Shown in pieces: positions 45,345-58,475 of a stretch of DNA of 64,000 nt. This stretch comes from Pterois miles (taxonomy: Eukaryota > Chordata > Actinopteri > Perciformes > Scorpaenidae). Position 1 is the first letter of the stretch. Every line of letters begins with the position of its first letter. The position numbers and the translations under genes were made by a program. Below the pieces are notes generated by a model, which saw only the letters and a program-made list of their open reading frames with translations, was not told the DNA's origin and searched no databases. Location of the stretch: positions 4,275,001 through 4,339,000 of the forward strand of contig CAMQGK010000242.1 in assembly GCA_947000775.1 (NCBI GenBank), in the 5' to 3' direction.

Positions 45345-45530
45345 CCCCTCCCTGATTTTCCTCCTTAGCTCCCTCTGAACAGCCTTCAGCTCCTCCTTAT
45401 TTCCTGATTTAAAGGCCCTCTTCTTCTCCTTAAGGAGGGCCTTTATATCAGGATTAATCCAGGGTTTGTTGTTGGAAAAACACCTTTGTTTTCCACGCAG
45501 AAGTTTATGTAGTCCTCCACGTTCATCCAC
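45210..45530 (-). pseudogene. LINE linker segment upstream of the SINE insertion
   Basis: The genuine LINE part is about 45345-45490, reading CFSNNKPWINPDIKALLKEK and on to RRKIREGK. Beyond the SINE, at 45105, the frame resumes NSYRRKMEEQLQ. Residues after REGK in this open frame are SINE sequence read in reverse. Near 45485 a second small frameshift or deletion separates it from a DYINFCVENK stretch. Confidence 0.75.
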
Positions 45531-45648
45531 TGTGGTAAATCAGGTCAACTGGACGTAGAAGGTTTCTTGAAGACGTCTCACCTCTCATCCGAGAGGCTTC
45601 ATCAGTTCTGGAAGCCAGTTTTTCCTCACCAAATTTTAGTATAAATTT

Positions 45649-45653
<5 letters not shown>

Positions 45654-45736
<83 letters not shown>
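45654..45736. repeat. (AT)n microsatellite, about 41 units
   Basis: The longest AT run in the window, uninterrupted over about 83 bp. Confidence 0.97.
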
Positions 45737-45739
<3 letters not shown>

Positions 45740-45950
45740 AATAGTATAAGCGTTGTTTAACCTCCTTCCCAACAAGCTAATCTGACCTGGTTGGTACCGA
45801 TGGATTCCCAGTATTAGTTTTCACTCTAGCTTTAAAACTGAGCTGCTACAACCTAAGTATCACACGTTGCTTTAATATGTTAAAGAAATTAGTGGTATCA
45901 GATCTGTGTTAACACGTTATTATCGTGTTAACTTACTGTAAGTGTGCATG
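45737..45950 (-). repeat. Fragment of TAGGGCTGTC hAT-like family (minus)
   Basis: Contains 'aagcgttgtttaacctcctt', 'gacctggttggtaccgatgg', 'ctctagctttaaaactgagc' and 'gttattatcgtgttaac', the reverse complement of the word order at 53354-53605. Confidence 0.65.
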
Positions 45951-47274
45951 TATAACGAGCGGAAACTGACATGCCGTCCCTGACACGTCCGAATCAGACG
46001 CTAGAGGGATTGACCAAGCATCAGTATTTGATGATTTGACAGTAAGACTGTGTGGATTGTTCACTTGCTGGGAGGACAGCTCTGCAGCATTAAATCCTCA
46101 GATACGTAAAGCGCTTTATTAGATTAAGAAAGTTTATAAAATGACTCTACTTTCTCTCCTATGAGACAACATCTACTACACGTCTGTCCATCCTCGAAGG
46201 GGATCGCAAGAAGGTCGCACTGTAAAGGATGAGGGTGTCGCATCCTGTACAGATTGTACTCCTCTGAGGCAAATTTGTGATTTGTGACTTTGGGCTATAC
46301 AAACAGAGCTGACTTGACTTGAGGAGAATCAGAGAAACAGCGAAACAGTTGGGACTGATCTCCAGTTGTGAGGCGCTTGATATGAGCTATAATATGATCA
46401 GTAATGAGTGTTTTTAGGTATTTCACATTCTTACACTCCAGCTTTGGTTTATCTGTTGCTTTACATTAGTAATAAACACATACATAATTTCTCTCCATGC
46501 ATATGTATTTGCTGTAGATGATCCTATTCAGAGGAATCTGTCTGCGGGGTTAGAAAATTAATATTGTTTGGGCTTTTTTTTTTTTTTTTTTTGGTCTCGA
46601 CTGCTTTGCTTTTTGTGAAGAACATTGAATTTCATCATGGCCTCTGGTAAGCACTCAAAGACATCCCACTCTAAATTAAGACCATCTGAACCAATATTAC
46701 ATATGAATAAGCCCTTAATAGGTTATTTTGATAATTAAAAACATTTTTTCGTACAGATTTTAATTAAATGTCCAGCAACCACATTTTGAAGCCCTTAACG
46801 GAAATAAACGTGTTTTGAATGATGAGCGTGTTGAGCGAGTAAATCTATATCTGAAATTGGACCAAAAACACACCTGAACATAATGTTGGAGACGATAAGG
46901 AATACAATAGATTTAAAATGTCATTTTAATGTGTTTTAAAACAAGTTTTACAAATACAAAAATAGGTTGCTCCTTAATAGTATGCACTGGATCTGGAGTA
47001 TAGACTACAGCGTCTCCACAAACATCAGAGGACAGTTTTACACTTTTAATTAACTTGTAATATAATATTAGCCTTAAGCTTTGGGGGAAATGCAAATGAA
47101 TGGTGCTACAGGGCTGCAACAAATAATTTTATTTCACTTTAAACTAATCAAGATTAATTTATGAGGTGTGCCGTTCCTTGTTTTTTGGATGTTTTTGGAC
47201 CCTCACCTTGGTGTGAGCTAGAGACATTTTAAACTACATTATTTTATGCTTATACAAGATTTTGGCAGTGATCA

Positions 47275-47650
47275 GCCAGTGTAAAAGAGAATCGGTCTTT
47301 AATCAAGCACAGGTCGATACACAGGTGAGCAGTCAACACAGGCAACCAGATCCAAAAACAGTAGACAAGGGCAAAGTCAAAAAACAGGCAGAGGTTCATT
47401 CACAAAAAAACAGGCAGACACTAGGAAAAACGCTGGAACGAAGGTCACCGGAAAGGATCAACAACGAACTGGCAACACAAGGAGGGGAGGACACACATTA
47501 TGTACTGGTGAGGGAGTGAATAACGAGACACAGGTGGACACAATCAGGGGCGGGGCTGACCATCAGACGCAGGTGAGTAGATGGAAAGTGGGTCAGGGGG
47601 CGTGGAAACATACGAGAGCAGGAAGTGCAGTGAATCTGAAACAAGTGGGA
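47275..47650 (-). repeat. Possible solo LTR-like repeat, copy 2 (minus)
   Basis: The reverse-complement relative of 40490-40930. It carries 'cgaactggcaacacaagg', 'cacaatcaggggcggggc' and 'catcagacgcaggtgagtag'. Confidence 0.45.
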
Positions 47651-47710
47651 AGGTTAGTGGTTACAAAATGAAACAGGAAATGACAATAATGAAAATGAAA
47701 AGACTGAATG

Positions 47711-48600
47711 AAAAGAGAAAGTTGGCATCTGGACTTCCAGCTAAGGAGTTGTAGCTTGTAGCCTCGTAGCATTTATTCACCAACAAATAAACTGTACGCA
47801 CTGTCTGCTACAGCTACGTTCACAGCTATAACACCACCAATAAACACACACTCACCACCACACACTGTAAATCAGACAAACGCTTAAGTTACGCCACAGC
47901 AGCTAGCAGCTGCTAACGTAGCACAAACACACAGACAGTGTTTGTCAGACAGTTGCTATTGTTAATCCACACAGCTGACAACCTGCTAAACTAAAATCTC
48001 CACGTGTGCGGTGGAGACTTACTGGGACCGTGGCTGCATGTCCGCGACACTACACACAACATCATGACTGCAAACATTCCTGGACAGTGAACTGGAGAAA
48101 GTGAACTGGAGAAAGTGAACGCAGAACCGGGAATGTACAGTAACTCTTTGACAGTGAACTGGAGACAGTGAACGCAGCACCGTGACTGCTAAAGTAATTT
48201 TCCTGACGGGGAAGTGGAGACAGTGAACGCAGCACCGTGGCTGCTACAGTACCTCTTTCGACGGTGAACTAGAGACAGTGAACGCAGCACCGTGGCTGCT
48301 ACAGTAACTCTCCTGACGGTGAAGGGAGACAGGAACGCAGCACCGTGGCTGCTACAGTAACTTCTGACGGTGAACTGGAGACAATGAACGCAGCACCGTG
48401 GCTGCTACAGTAACTCTCCTGACGGTGAAGTGGAGACATTGAATGCAGCACCGTGGCTGCTACAGTAACTCTCCTGATGGTGAACTGTTGACTCAGTTGC
48501 CTGTTGAGCTGGCCTCCGCTGCATGCAAGGCACAAATCTTGTTAGTAAATCAGTTGACGGGTTTCAGTTATCGGTTAAGAAAATTTTTCACGTTGTTACA
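47711..48600 (+). mobile_element. TAGGGATGTTAA-family element (copy 4) with about seven minisatellite units
   Basis: Shares 'agttggc.ctggacttcc', 'gaggagttgtagcttgtagc' variants, 'ctgctacagctacgttcaca' and 'acagctataa' with copy 1 (6630-6745). A 55-bp array follows at 48077-48490 (unit 'agcaccgtggctgctacagt' to 'gtgaacgc', irregular lengths), then the family right part. Both termini are decayed. Confidence 0.65.
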
Positions 48601-48609
48601 TTACATAAC

Positions 48610-51600
48610 AATTTTTGTCACGTAACATATGCTGCAGAGTTAAGTGTGTAAGTTACTAAATAAAAGCAAAGTGAAATAAGTGAATGTTGACTTGGTTGCA
48701 CACGTCATACAAACAGCGGCCTCCTGGGTGACAGTCCTATTTGTTTGGGTACGTTAAAATCAACTGATATCAGTTTTTTTTTTTTCATTTCCATGCAGCT
48801 TTTCTAATACAATACTTAAAAATGCACATTAAACTACTGAATGAAAACATACTGTAGCTTCTGACCGAGCGTCAGTATTTGGCAAGATGAGACTGAGAAC
48901 AGGTTGAACAAACATGCGAACAACACGTCTGGATTCAAACTTGCTGGTTTAGGATCCCCAAAAACACAGAAAAGAAATTTAATTATTTTATTTTATTTTA
49001 ATTGATAAAAGGAAATACAGACACAACAGAGATGATTTGAGATCCATTTGTATTGCACCTGCCAGATCCAGCACTGTGCACATTCACCCCTTTACTCCTG
49101 ACTGTATAGTGTATTTTATTGGTTCAGTAAGCTGTTTTTATGTTTTCAGGTGGAATATTTAGCTCTCTGTAGTCCTGCTTGCCCTTTGGGCTTTAATACC
49201 TGCAGCAGATATCTGTACTTTTGTTTTTATCTTTTTCAGAATCCCACAGCTGAAACACTAATAGGTGAACATGGTGGTATACCTGCTGAACATCAACACT
49301 ATGAAGTCTCACTGTGCTGCTTGCATGCCTGTAGACTTTTCTTCTTCTTCACTTAGATTAGAAACAACAACAACAACTAAGTCCGTAATGACTTCATAAA
49401 GATCGTCCTTCTGCACTGCTCTGACCTCCTTAACTTACGCCTACTGTACACCAGGAGACTTTTAGAAGACTGAAGTCTGGCACCCTCTCACGTCTAAAGA
49501 CAATGTGTCTTAAGTCTAACAGTTTTTAGTCAAAGACTGCAGATCTATTTTCAAGACTACAAATAGATTCCTTTGGAGATGATGTCTCATTCTGCTCCTG
49601 GTGGAAGTTTACAAGAAAAACAGTTGAGAAACAATTGGACAGAAACTGCTGCAGCCCTCCAAATCCCTGATGAGTATGCTATTGCTAGCTAGCTAGGTAA
49701 CCACATCCCAAATGCTGCTGATTCACACTAAACGATGGAGATCACAGAAGCGAGCAGCAACTCGTACAAAACTCGTGTGATATTATGCTGACATTAGAAA
49801 TATGTCTGCAACTGTAAAAGCAGTTTTGTGTAAGGTCGACATACTGTAAGTTATCCCCGTCCAACAAACACACAGGATACATTTTTAGGTATTTTTATTT
49901 CCCGTTGAAGATCCATATTTATCTTGTAGTGCAAACAGGGAAAGTGTTAAAATGTTATAACTGTTTAATTTGGAAAGAGGGGGAGTCACCTCCCCACCAG
50001 CACAAGCATCCATCTGATGTACATTCTGTAGCTTTGGTATTCTGTTTTAAGCTCCCACCATCTCTTAGTGTAATCTCATGCTGACTTGACCTCATATCAA
50101 TAATTCATTTAGCCCAGAAAAAAAAAAAAAAAAAAAAAAAAAAACTTGCTCAGGAGCTTAAAACTTTTAGTTCCAGCGTTAGCACTTCTGCTGAGGCCAA
50201 ACTTTAACTTTGGATGAGCAGTGAGACTCATGAATTCAGGGTCTCATCTTGCTTTCCACCATCCCATGCCTAACCAGGCCTCTTTTTCTCCCCTATTTTT
50301 ACATCTACGATGTGTCTGTGCGGATCTGTTTACCCCCGAGCATGTCCGGAAAAAAAACATTAATCCAGCTAATGCTCAAAAAGAGGAGTAGAGTTTCTCC
50401 AGCTTTCAGTTTTACTTTAAAAATGTTATCATGAGGAGGTTGATCAAAGCAAATAGTGGAGCATTGTACTTCTTAAGGAAGTATTTGTCTTTAAATAAAT
50501 ACATACTGTATAAGTCCTCTTTTGTACAGCGGTTCAAAAGCTTCTAAAGAAATTAAGCTGAGGTGGAGAGTGAAAATGAGAGATAACAGCAACTTTCCTC
50601 AAAGACACAGACTGGATTCAGACTTGACAAAACTGTGTCCACGTCACAGAAAACAAATTCTTTTAAAGTCATTTAAAACAAACATACAACTGTGAAGATT
50701 TAACAGTTGTTTTGAGCCTCAAAGCTCTGTCAGCATCCATATTATTATTTACTAGATGCAGTTATTCAGAATCAGAAAATAAAACCAGAAAACGCTTGTA
50801 CACGGGCGTGATACAGTAAAGCCCTCTGGTCACCTCCAAAAAGATTGTTCTATGGTTAAGTTACAATAAACTCTCTTATGCATTGGAAGCTACGGTGTAA
50901 TTCCAACACTGTAATTCACCATGTATATAATGTTTTTTATGTAAAATATATTGAACATTGAACTGACATCAGATTTCTTAAAATGTTATTCGCTTCATTT
51001 AGAGCAGAGATTTCAAACGTGAGCAAAATTTAGAATTCTATTTAAAAATATAAGTAACCTGCCACAGCGGCAGGAAGTGACAGCAAAAGTTATTTAAGAG
51101 CTTGTTTCAGACGATTACATAAGCTTCCCAAATGTGACAGCCGAAACATCTCGATCGCACCCCTGGTGGCTGGCTGTTAGTTTAGGAAGCGCTTGATATA
51201 ATATGCACCGCCGGTCGGCCATCGTACAGTGATTGAAAGTTCGGGTATATACGGTAAGAAGCAAGAGAGTCCTTTATGAGTGGGGGGAGTGGGGGGATGG
51301 GTCAAACAAACACAGCCTTCCTGCAAACCGTTGGCTCTGGTCCTGACAAACCAATTGTAATATCCGCTGTCTTTGGTCTTCCCAACACTGTTTTATGCCC
51401 TTGTTTTGATAAATGCAGACTACGCGATGCTGTTTTGTGCCATGTTGTTTTACGCAATATTTTATGTGACGCTATGCTTGTTATGTAACATTAAAAATGT
51501 AAGAAAGTCAGCTAAGGGCAGTTGTTTATTTACAGCATACTGCTATTTTATTATTTCAATACAAACCCCATGATTCTTTTGTTCTAAACTCAACCAAATA

Positions 51601-52560
51601 TTTTTGTTGCCTAACCAATTGTTTCACATTGTTAACCACATTGCATTGATGAAATGCTTCTGCAAGTGTGATATGAATCTGAGATGATAGAGCGTATTAC
51701 CTATGAAAACTTTTTTTTTGTGTCTGAAACGTCAAGATTCAGCGTATGCTGCAGTTTGAAATGTAGAATACAGCCAACATTGTCTCTGGCTTCTGGGTTG
51801 CATAGAGAGGGTTAGAAGTAGTTTGTGTTATTAATTTTACAACCACACAGCTCCAGTTCTGTCTCCAAGGGTTTCCCTGTCTGCACCAAATGGGAAGTGG
51901 TGCTGTTGGATTAATTCACCTTGATAAGTGTTGTTTTAGCTGTGGAATAAAGCCAGAACACTGTGAATTCAGTTACATATTCACCTTAGTTGATTCAGTG
52001 TAAATGGTCTGAATCTGAGGCATTTCTCTCTCAGTCAGGTTTGATTTGAGGATCTGAGAACGATGACGTTCAAACTGAGATGTTAAGATTGAAAACGTAA
52101 TGCAAACCTACAACAAGAAGCAGCTGGAAACAGAATTTATGACCGTAAGTGAATTGATGTTGACGTCTGACAGGCAGCAGCTTCAAGAGCCTAAATACTT
52201 GAGTTGATGCTTCAGCTCTTTCCTCTGCAGCAAATTATGGCAAGAAGTGCAGACAGCTTTCCTCGTCTCCGCCGCCGAAATATGAAAACGCACTGACAGG
52301 TTACCAGAATGAGACTCGTCTTTACTGGTGTTTACAAGCTCTGGTTCCCTGGTAATTGGGTAGAGCCAATGTAGAACCAAACCACACTCAGAAAGGTTAT
52401 TTCTACAGGTGTGAGTGAGTCAGTGGTCCTCACTAAGATGGTAAAAAATGTCATTATAAATAGTAATATTTTAGGATTCAGAGTTCAGAGGTAAGGATGA
52501 ATACTTGATAAGTTTTCAATGACATAAAGTGTCTTCACAGGTGCTGTACTGCACAAAAAA
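48610..52560. other. Intergenic stretch, little recognised
   Basis: Apart from the poly-A run at 50118-50145, I see no gene, RNA or well-bounded repeat. Open frames are short and scattered on both strands. Confidence 0.45.
50118..50145. repeat. Poly-A run
   Basis: About 27 A residues, with no recognisable retroposon upstream. Confidence 0.85.
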
Positions 52561-52594
52561 GTGCTGCATGTGTACGTGCAAGTGTTGATATTTC

Positions 52595-52694
52595 TGTGTG
52601 TGTGTGTGTGTGTGTGTGTAGGTGTGTGACAGGGCAGCATATGGCTAGCCCTGCATGTAGTGAAATATTAAAAAGCAGTGTCAGCAAGAAGGGC

Positions 52695-52762
<68 letters not shown>
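52595..52762. repeat. Two (GT)n microsatellites
   Basis: (GT)n at 52595-52619 and a long run at 52697-52762 (about 33 units). A (CA)n tract on the same strand follows at 52853-52876, so GT and CA tracts face each other over about 100 bp. Confidence 0.95.
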
Positions 52763-52763
<1 letters not shown>

Positions 52764-52973
52764 ATGCGTCTGTGTGTGTGTCCCATGGGGAGTAGAAATC
52801 TGCCGGACATCGACAACTGGGCATGACAAGCTCCCACTGCGAGACACACACAAACACACACACACACACACACACATACACTCTCTCTCCTCTGTCTCTG
52901 CCAGCTTGTCCAGTTGGCCTTCTCTGCTGGTGAGACTAAATGCCATCTCTCTCACACACACTGTGTCTGTGTT

Positions 52974-53050
52974 AGGGCCGCACAATTGAACAAATATTAA
53001 TGACATTCACCACAATTGAAATGAACATGATTGACTGCAATGTTGGCGTT
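52974..53050 (+). repeat. Left end of TAGGGATGCACAATTG-type hAT-like element
   Basis: 'tagggccgcacaattgaac' and 'aacatgattgactgcaat' match the left 60 bp of 24983-25331. It breaks off into an unrelated repeat ('aaaggcccaaacacaccaga'). Confidence 0.55.
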
Positions 53051-53353
53051 TAAAGGCCCAAACACACCAGACTAGCAGCGACAAAGGCCGACCATTGCAT
53101 CGCCTCACGTCGTCTTTGTCCTGGCTAAAAAGTTGCCCTTGAACGCTCCGCAAAGACTGCAGCCGACAGCCGACTACCACATACACTCTGCATCAGCATG
53201 AGAGCAAATAACTCTCCACACCAGCAGGTGGAGGTAGGGATGTCGTAAGAACCGACACTTCTACCGAGTCAATGCTAATATTCTGACAACATGACAGTAC
53301 TTGTTTTTCTACACTAGCACAGGTTCCCTCAGAGACTCACAATATGTAAAATG

Positions 53354-53605
53354 TAGAGCTGTCAAAGTTAACGTGATAATAATGCGTTTTAACATCATCA
53401 ATTTCTTTAACGCATTAACACAACTTGCATTTTTTAGGTTGTAGTGCGCTCGGTTTTAAAGTTAGTGAAGATACTGGTATCAGTTGAAACTACAAAACCT
53501 AAGGAAACCTCAGTACCAACCAGGTCATACTAGCTTGTCATAAACGAGGTTAAATAACGCTCTAAACTTATGCTAAGTTTTGGCGAGGAAAAACTGGCAT
53601 GGCAG
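53354..53605 (+). repeat. Left part of TAGGGCTGTC hAT-like element
   Basis: Begins 'tagagctgtcaaagttaacg' and follows the same order as 54467-54881 up to 'ttggcgaggaaaaactggca'. The right end is lost at a (GA)n tract. Confidence 0.7.
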
Positions 53606-53672
53606 AGAGAGAGAAAGGAGAGAGAGAGAGAAAGAGAGAGAGAGGAGAGAGAGAGAGAGAGAAAGAGAGAGA
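53600..53672. repeat. (GA)n-rich microsatellite
   Basis: GAGAGA with occasional AAG or GG interruptions over about 70 bp, starting at the truncated end of the hAT-like fragment. Confidence 0.9.
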
Positions 53673-54466
53673 GGCCAATCCAGGCTTTCTTTCTTTTCTT
53701 CAGTATTTCACCTCTCCTCTGAATCACATACTCCTGCCTTGAAGTGATATTTAAAACCTGTTCTTACAGGATCATTTTGGGGTCGCAGGAATATTTTGTC
53801 ACCATTTGGTGTCTGTTTTTTTGAAATGTCATGTTCTGACCAAATTACGCCCTTCGCTTCTGTTTGCTCATTATGCTCGAATCATGTTGAAAGTCAAAGC
53901 AACACCTAAATGGTTTCTGTAGATTTTTTTTTTTAATTTCAAGTTGTCTGACTCATGCACTTTCATTTCAGACATGTTGTCAACTACATCTGCGATACAG
54001 AATACAATACAATTCATACAAGATTGAATTATGAGCCAAGCAAGCAGCAGTAGGAGCATCGAACACTTTACTCAGTGTTAGTTACAGCAGGTAGTTGATC
54101 TTTTATTAAAATGGATAATCTCATTGAAATCAACAATTTTTTTGTGTGTAAGAAAGCAAAGTATAAAATCATAGACAAATTAAGAAAAATATACACACAA
54201 TGTACAGAAATACATATTTGATACTTTTAAAAACCACTATTAAAAACAAGTAGCTTCAAAAATGAGTGTAAGGAGGATGAATAACGCTGAACTAGAAAAC
54301 CTAAAGAATCCATACCTGCAATATTTTGCTAATATATTATCATCATATCAGTGGCCTAAAATGGTCTTTTAAAATGCTCTTTGTAATTATATCTGGGACA
54401 ATATATAGTCCAACAACAGTGTTTATGACAGGCCTCACCATATTTAAATTGATTATTAATATAAAA

Positions 54467-54881
54467 CAGGGCTGTAAATGTTAATGCAATAGTGACACGT
54501 GAAACTAGTGAAATTTCTTTTAGCATCACTAATTTCTTTAGCACATTAACGCAACTTGTGATTTTTAGGTTGTAGTCGGCTCAGTTTTGAAGCTAGAGTG
54601 GTACCAACTATGTCATATTGTGGGAAGCAGGCAAAAATACGTTAAAACTTAAGCTATATTTTGGCAAGGAAAAAATGTCATGGCAATTTTCAAAGGGGTC
54701 CCTTGACCTCTGACCTCCAGATATGTGAATGTAAATGGGTTCTATGGGTACCCACCAGTCTCCCCTTTACAGACGTCCACATTATGATAATCACGTGCAG
54801 CGTGGGGCAAGTTATTGCAGTTAACTATGAACAATCAGGCTATTAATCATGATTAAATATTTTAATCAGTTGCCAGCCCTA
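54467..54881 (+). mobile_element. Complete 415-bp non-autonomous TAGGGCTGTC hAT-like element
   Basis: The left end CAGGGCTGTAAATGTTAATG and the right end (inverse) TAGGGCTGGCAACTG are short imperfect inverted repeats. Flanks ATATAAAA (54459-54466) and ACATAAAA (54882-54889) match at 7 of 8 bases. Internal words 'aaggggtcccttgacctctg' and 'gggttctatgggtaccca' are family hallmarks. No transposase is present. Confidence 0.78.
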
Positions 54882-56509
54882 ACATAAAACAATATTGATG
54901 AGTGAAGCTTCTGATGTTTTGTGCAACTTGGCAGCACAACAACCAACATACTTTTTGAAATATAAAACAAGAAGTGTCCCTAAATGTCCCCAATAATGTG
55001 CTTCTTTATTTTCCATACACCCGAAGTTATGAACAAAACTTATTTCTGTGGGTGACATTGGTGGTCAGTCTCTGAATGTCCTCAGAAAATGTTAGGCCAA
55101 TCTGGTCATTAGATTTTCATACTTTTTGTGTACAAGGGGAAAACTTGGCCTGGAGGTCTGAAGGTCAGGAAGGTCACCGAAATCAGAAATCATCCTCTGG
55201 GGACTGTGAATATTCCGAGCAAATTTAATGGCAATCTGTTGGACCAAAAGCTTGACAGATGGACCAAACAATCTGCTAGCAGGGCAGCAACAACAAGTTG
55301 ACCAGAAAGAAGGGGGGAGATGATGAAGGAAGCATCACCATTTATCTGTCTGTACCTCACTGTATGGTAACGTGAAGGAGAAGACTTGAAGCAATACGAC
55401 TCTCTGTGGTGTGAAATCCACTGATCTGTGGTGGCAGGCAGAATTTGACAAGGGTTTAGCGAGCCAATTAGCTCTGCACACTCAAAGAAAAGTGAAAATG
55501 TCAGAGTAGTATCGATTATGTTAACAGACTTCCTGTTTTGCAGGTCTGAAAGCTCTGACAAAAACTGTAGGTTAGACCGCAACCCACACATGAGTGGCAG
55601 TAAAATGAATCAATCACATGCATTAACTATGTAATAATTGATGTGTATCGGCATGTGGACATCATTATTTCTATCTCGCTGTGTGTCAACAGAAAGCCTG
55701 TATTTTATGGTCCTGTTTGGTTCTTTATTCTTTCTACTTTGGTAAAACGAGACCATGAGGTTAGAAGACAAACTGTCTTTGCAGAGTATTATATTCAAAA
55801 ATAGGGGATCAGCAGTTAAAAGCATTTCATTGTCTATTTGCAACTTCTTGTCACAGGTTGCATTTGAGCTCAACCAAGGAATGATGATTCCCTTCACAGA
55901 TTTTTATTGCTCTTAAATTATTAAACTTAGGTATTTTTCATCCTGGACCCTATTTTCCCATGTTATTGTGTCTAAGTGGAAATGGAATTTTTATGTTTTA
56001 TAATTTCACCGGTGTTTGTCTGTTAGCAGGATTACCCCAAAAGTACGCAATGGATTTGGATGAAATTTTCTGGAGGGGTGAGGTGTAGTAGCATCATGAA
56101 CAGTCAAATCAGTTAGAGGTGAGTTGGACCAAAGTGCACTTTGTGATTGTTGGAAAGAGTAACAACGACAGGTTAGGTGAGTTTTATTGTGCTCCTGTGC
56201 AGTTTTAGTGAGGTATTTTATGATGCTCCGCTACGTACAGCTGATCTCAACATAAACAAAAATACATGGATGGTTAAAATGCAAAATTGTACAAGTTCCC
56301 CTAACTGAATATTATTTCAGCTTTTACATAGTTAACCCCTTAAAACCCACCTGCTGAACACAATTTTCCAGTCATATGAAATTTATGGATATATTTCCAA
56401 GACTGTTTAGGGTCCCAGGATGCAGAAATATTCAAACACATCATTTCTTGAAAATAAGTTATACTGCAATAAAAAAACTGCATGTCTTTGCTTAAAACTG
56501 ACATTTAAC

Positions 56510-56735
56510 AGTTTTTCCTTGTCAAAATTTAGTGCAGGTTTGGAGCAGGTTGGACCTCCTTCACTAGTATCACATGGTTGGTACCACTGGATTCCTCTGG
56601 CCAGTATCTCCACTCTAGCTTTAAAACTGAGCCTGCTACAATGTAAAAATCACAATTTACATCAATGAGTTCAAGAAATCAGTGCCATTAAAATGAATTT
56701 GCGTTAATGCATTATTATCATGTTAATGTTGACAG
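56510..56735 (-). repeat. Fragment of TAGGGCTGTC hAT-like family (minus)
   Basis: 'ctctagctttaaaactgagc', 'gttaatgcattattatcatg' and 'ttaatgttgacagcc' are the reverse complement of the family left end. Confidence 0.65.
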
Positions 56736-57321
56736 CCTTGTTAAAAACCCACTCAAAAAAACATTAACTAACAGACACGGGATCCAAGAGCTAAAATGCC
56801 ATCTCATTTGTGGGTTTTAGGACTCATTCCTGCACCACTCTATAACATCATTAGATTAAAATTACGAATTTATTAAAATCTGATTGGTCAGGGGAAATAA
56901 GACATCACCTATTACTTAAAACAAGTGAGAAGAGCACAAAAATCTCTCTTGAAAAGTAAACTGTGCTTCAAACTGTATGTCATGTAGGACTCCATGATGG
57001 GAAAAAGTGCATGAAACTTAATGAACTTTGACTCGATGTGAGACCACTAACACATGTAGATCTGCAGGAAGCAGCTGCCGCTGAACTCAGTGTTGTGATT
57101 CTCTAAGCATCGTTAACGGACAGCAGCAGCCTCTTTTTTTCCTTTAATGGTCGCCATAACTCACACACATACACACACAGGGCTTAATGGCTTTTATAAT
57201 GAATGGCCCAAGATAGTGGGCTAAATGGTGGTTGCCATGGTGATAGGGTCAATCGATCAGAAACTATTGATCGGCCATCGATAAGTTCCAGACGGGCAAG
57301 CTACTGGAATAGAGAATGAGG

Positions 57322-57323
<2 letters not shown>

Positions 57324-57382
<59 letters not shown>
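57324..57382. repeat. (GT)n microsatellite
   Basis: About 29 perfect GT units, followed by a 13-bp tandem 'ggattaggtgtgt'. Confidence 0.97.
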
Positions 57383-57383
<1 letters not shown>

Positions 57384-58137
57384 ATTAGGTGTGGATTAGG
57401 TGTGTGTTCATGTTGCTGTGTGTTCATACTGTATGTTTGTGTGTGTGTTAAACAGACATTCCTCCACAGCAGTTTGGATATTGCTGTAATAGATTCATGT
57501 GTCATGGCACCGCCTCCTCCACCCTGAGTCTGGGTGACGTAAATGTCTACACCAACTTTAATTTGGCTCGTTGGTCACCCCGTTCAGCACGTGATGGGAG
57601 GATGAAACCAGAACAGTCTCTGAGTCTCAGGGCCGTGTGGGAAGAGGTGAAATACTGTGATTATATACCTGACAAAAGAGTTAATGATTTGCTAAAATGT
57701 TGTCATGGTTGCAAACTACAAATCCCAGAGCTGTCATGTTGGCACTTTTCGTATCTGCAGTGCACCAATGTTTGTTAAAAGTAGGCATTTGTGTCTTTAT
57801 TTGTAATTTTTGAAATTTAATTGTGATAAAAGTAGATTCATAGTCAACTAAGGCAGAAAAACAATTAAAAATACTAGAGCACACCTAGTAAAAACGGAAC
57901 AACAATATTCAGCATATACATACACATATACAGCATATGCATACATATACAGATAAACCTCCAGTTTATTAATAAATCTTTGTTATTTGCTCACTTTTGG
58001 GATAATGACAATCCCTGAAATCTTTGAAATGCCTTCAGAATTAAACAGGGCCCAGCGTGACACCTTAACTGTTTTTGTCCAACCAACAGGACAAAATTCA
58101 CAATTAATTAATTAAGATTATCAGAATTATTAAAAGG

Positions 58138-58475
58138 GGCTGCACGGTGGTGTAGTGGTTAGTGCTGTCGCAGGTTCGATTCCGGCTTGGGACTCTTCTG
58201 TGTGGAGTTTGTGGGTTTTCTCCGGGTACTCCGGCCACAGTCCAAAAAACAAAAACAAAAACATGCAAAGGTTAATTGATGACTCTAAATTGCCCGTAGG
58301 TGTGGATGTGAGTGTGAATGGTTGTCTGTCTATATGTTGTCTGTCTCTATGTGCCCTGTGATGGACTGGAGACCTGTCCAGGGTGAACCCCGCCTTCGCC
58401 CAATGCCAGCTGGGATCGGCTCCAGCCCCCCGCGTCCCCAGACGGGATAAGCGGTTGACGATGAATGAATGAATG
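58138..58475 (+). mobile_element. GGGCTGCACGG-family tRNA-derived retroposon with 15-bp TSD
   Basis: The head contains an A box TGGTGTAGTGG and a perfect B box GGTTCGATTCC, about 20 bp closer together than in 33470-33845 because part of the head is deleted. The body ends GCGGTTGACGATG with a (GAAT)n tail. A perfect 15-bp target duplication AGAATTATTAAAAGG flanks it (58123-58137 and 58476-58490). Clear LINE-mediated retroposition. Confidence 0.92.

Larger units (their letters stand above)
42857..45540 (-). mobile_element. 5'-truncated L2/CR1-like non-LTR retrotransposon (LINE)
   Basis: A minus-strand LINE lacking the endonuclease part. From 45540 it reads a linker (FSNNKPWINPDIKALLKEKK), then the reverse transcriptase and thumb regions, and ends in a short 3' UTR. 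The UTR end is CCACTGTGGGACCAATAAAG and GAATATC with a (TATCT)n tail (42857-42880). It is interrupted by a SINE (45106-45344), by a TA-rich frame break near 43730-43745, and has a 38-bp triplication at its stop codon. Subfamily (L2, Maui or Rex-like) is inferred from memory. Confidence 0.85.

Noticed and set aside
52535..53006. Threonine/histidine or cysteine/valine-rich open frames
   Set aside because: These are translations of GT/CA microsatellites.
55190..55591. 133-codon minus frame
   Set aside because: No domain is recognised, and the underlying DNA contains words such as 'gacagatggaccaaacaatc' that look like a non-coding teleost repeat.
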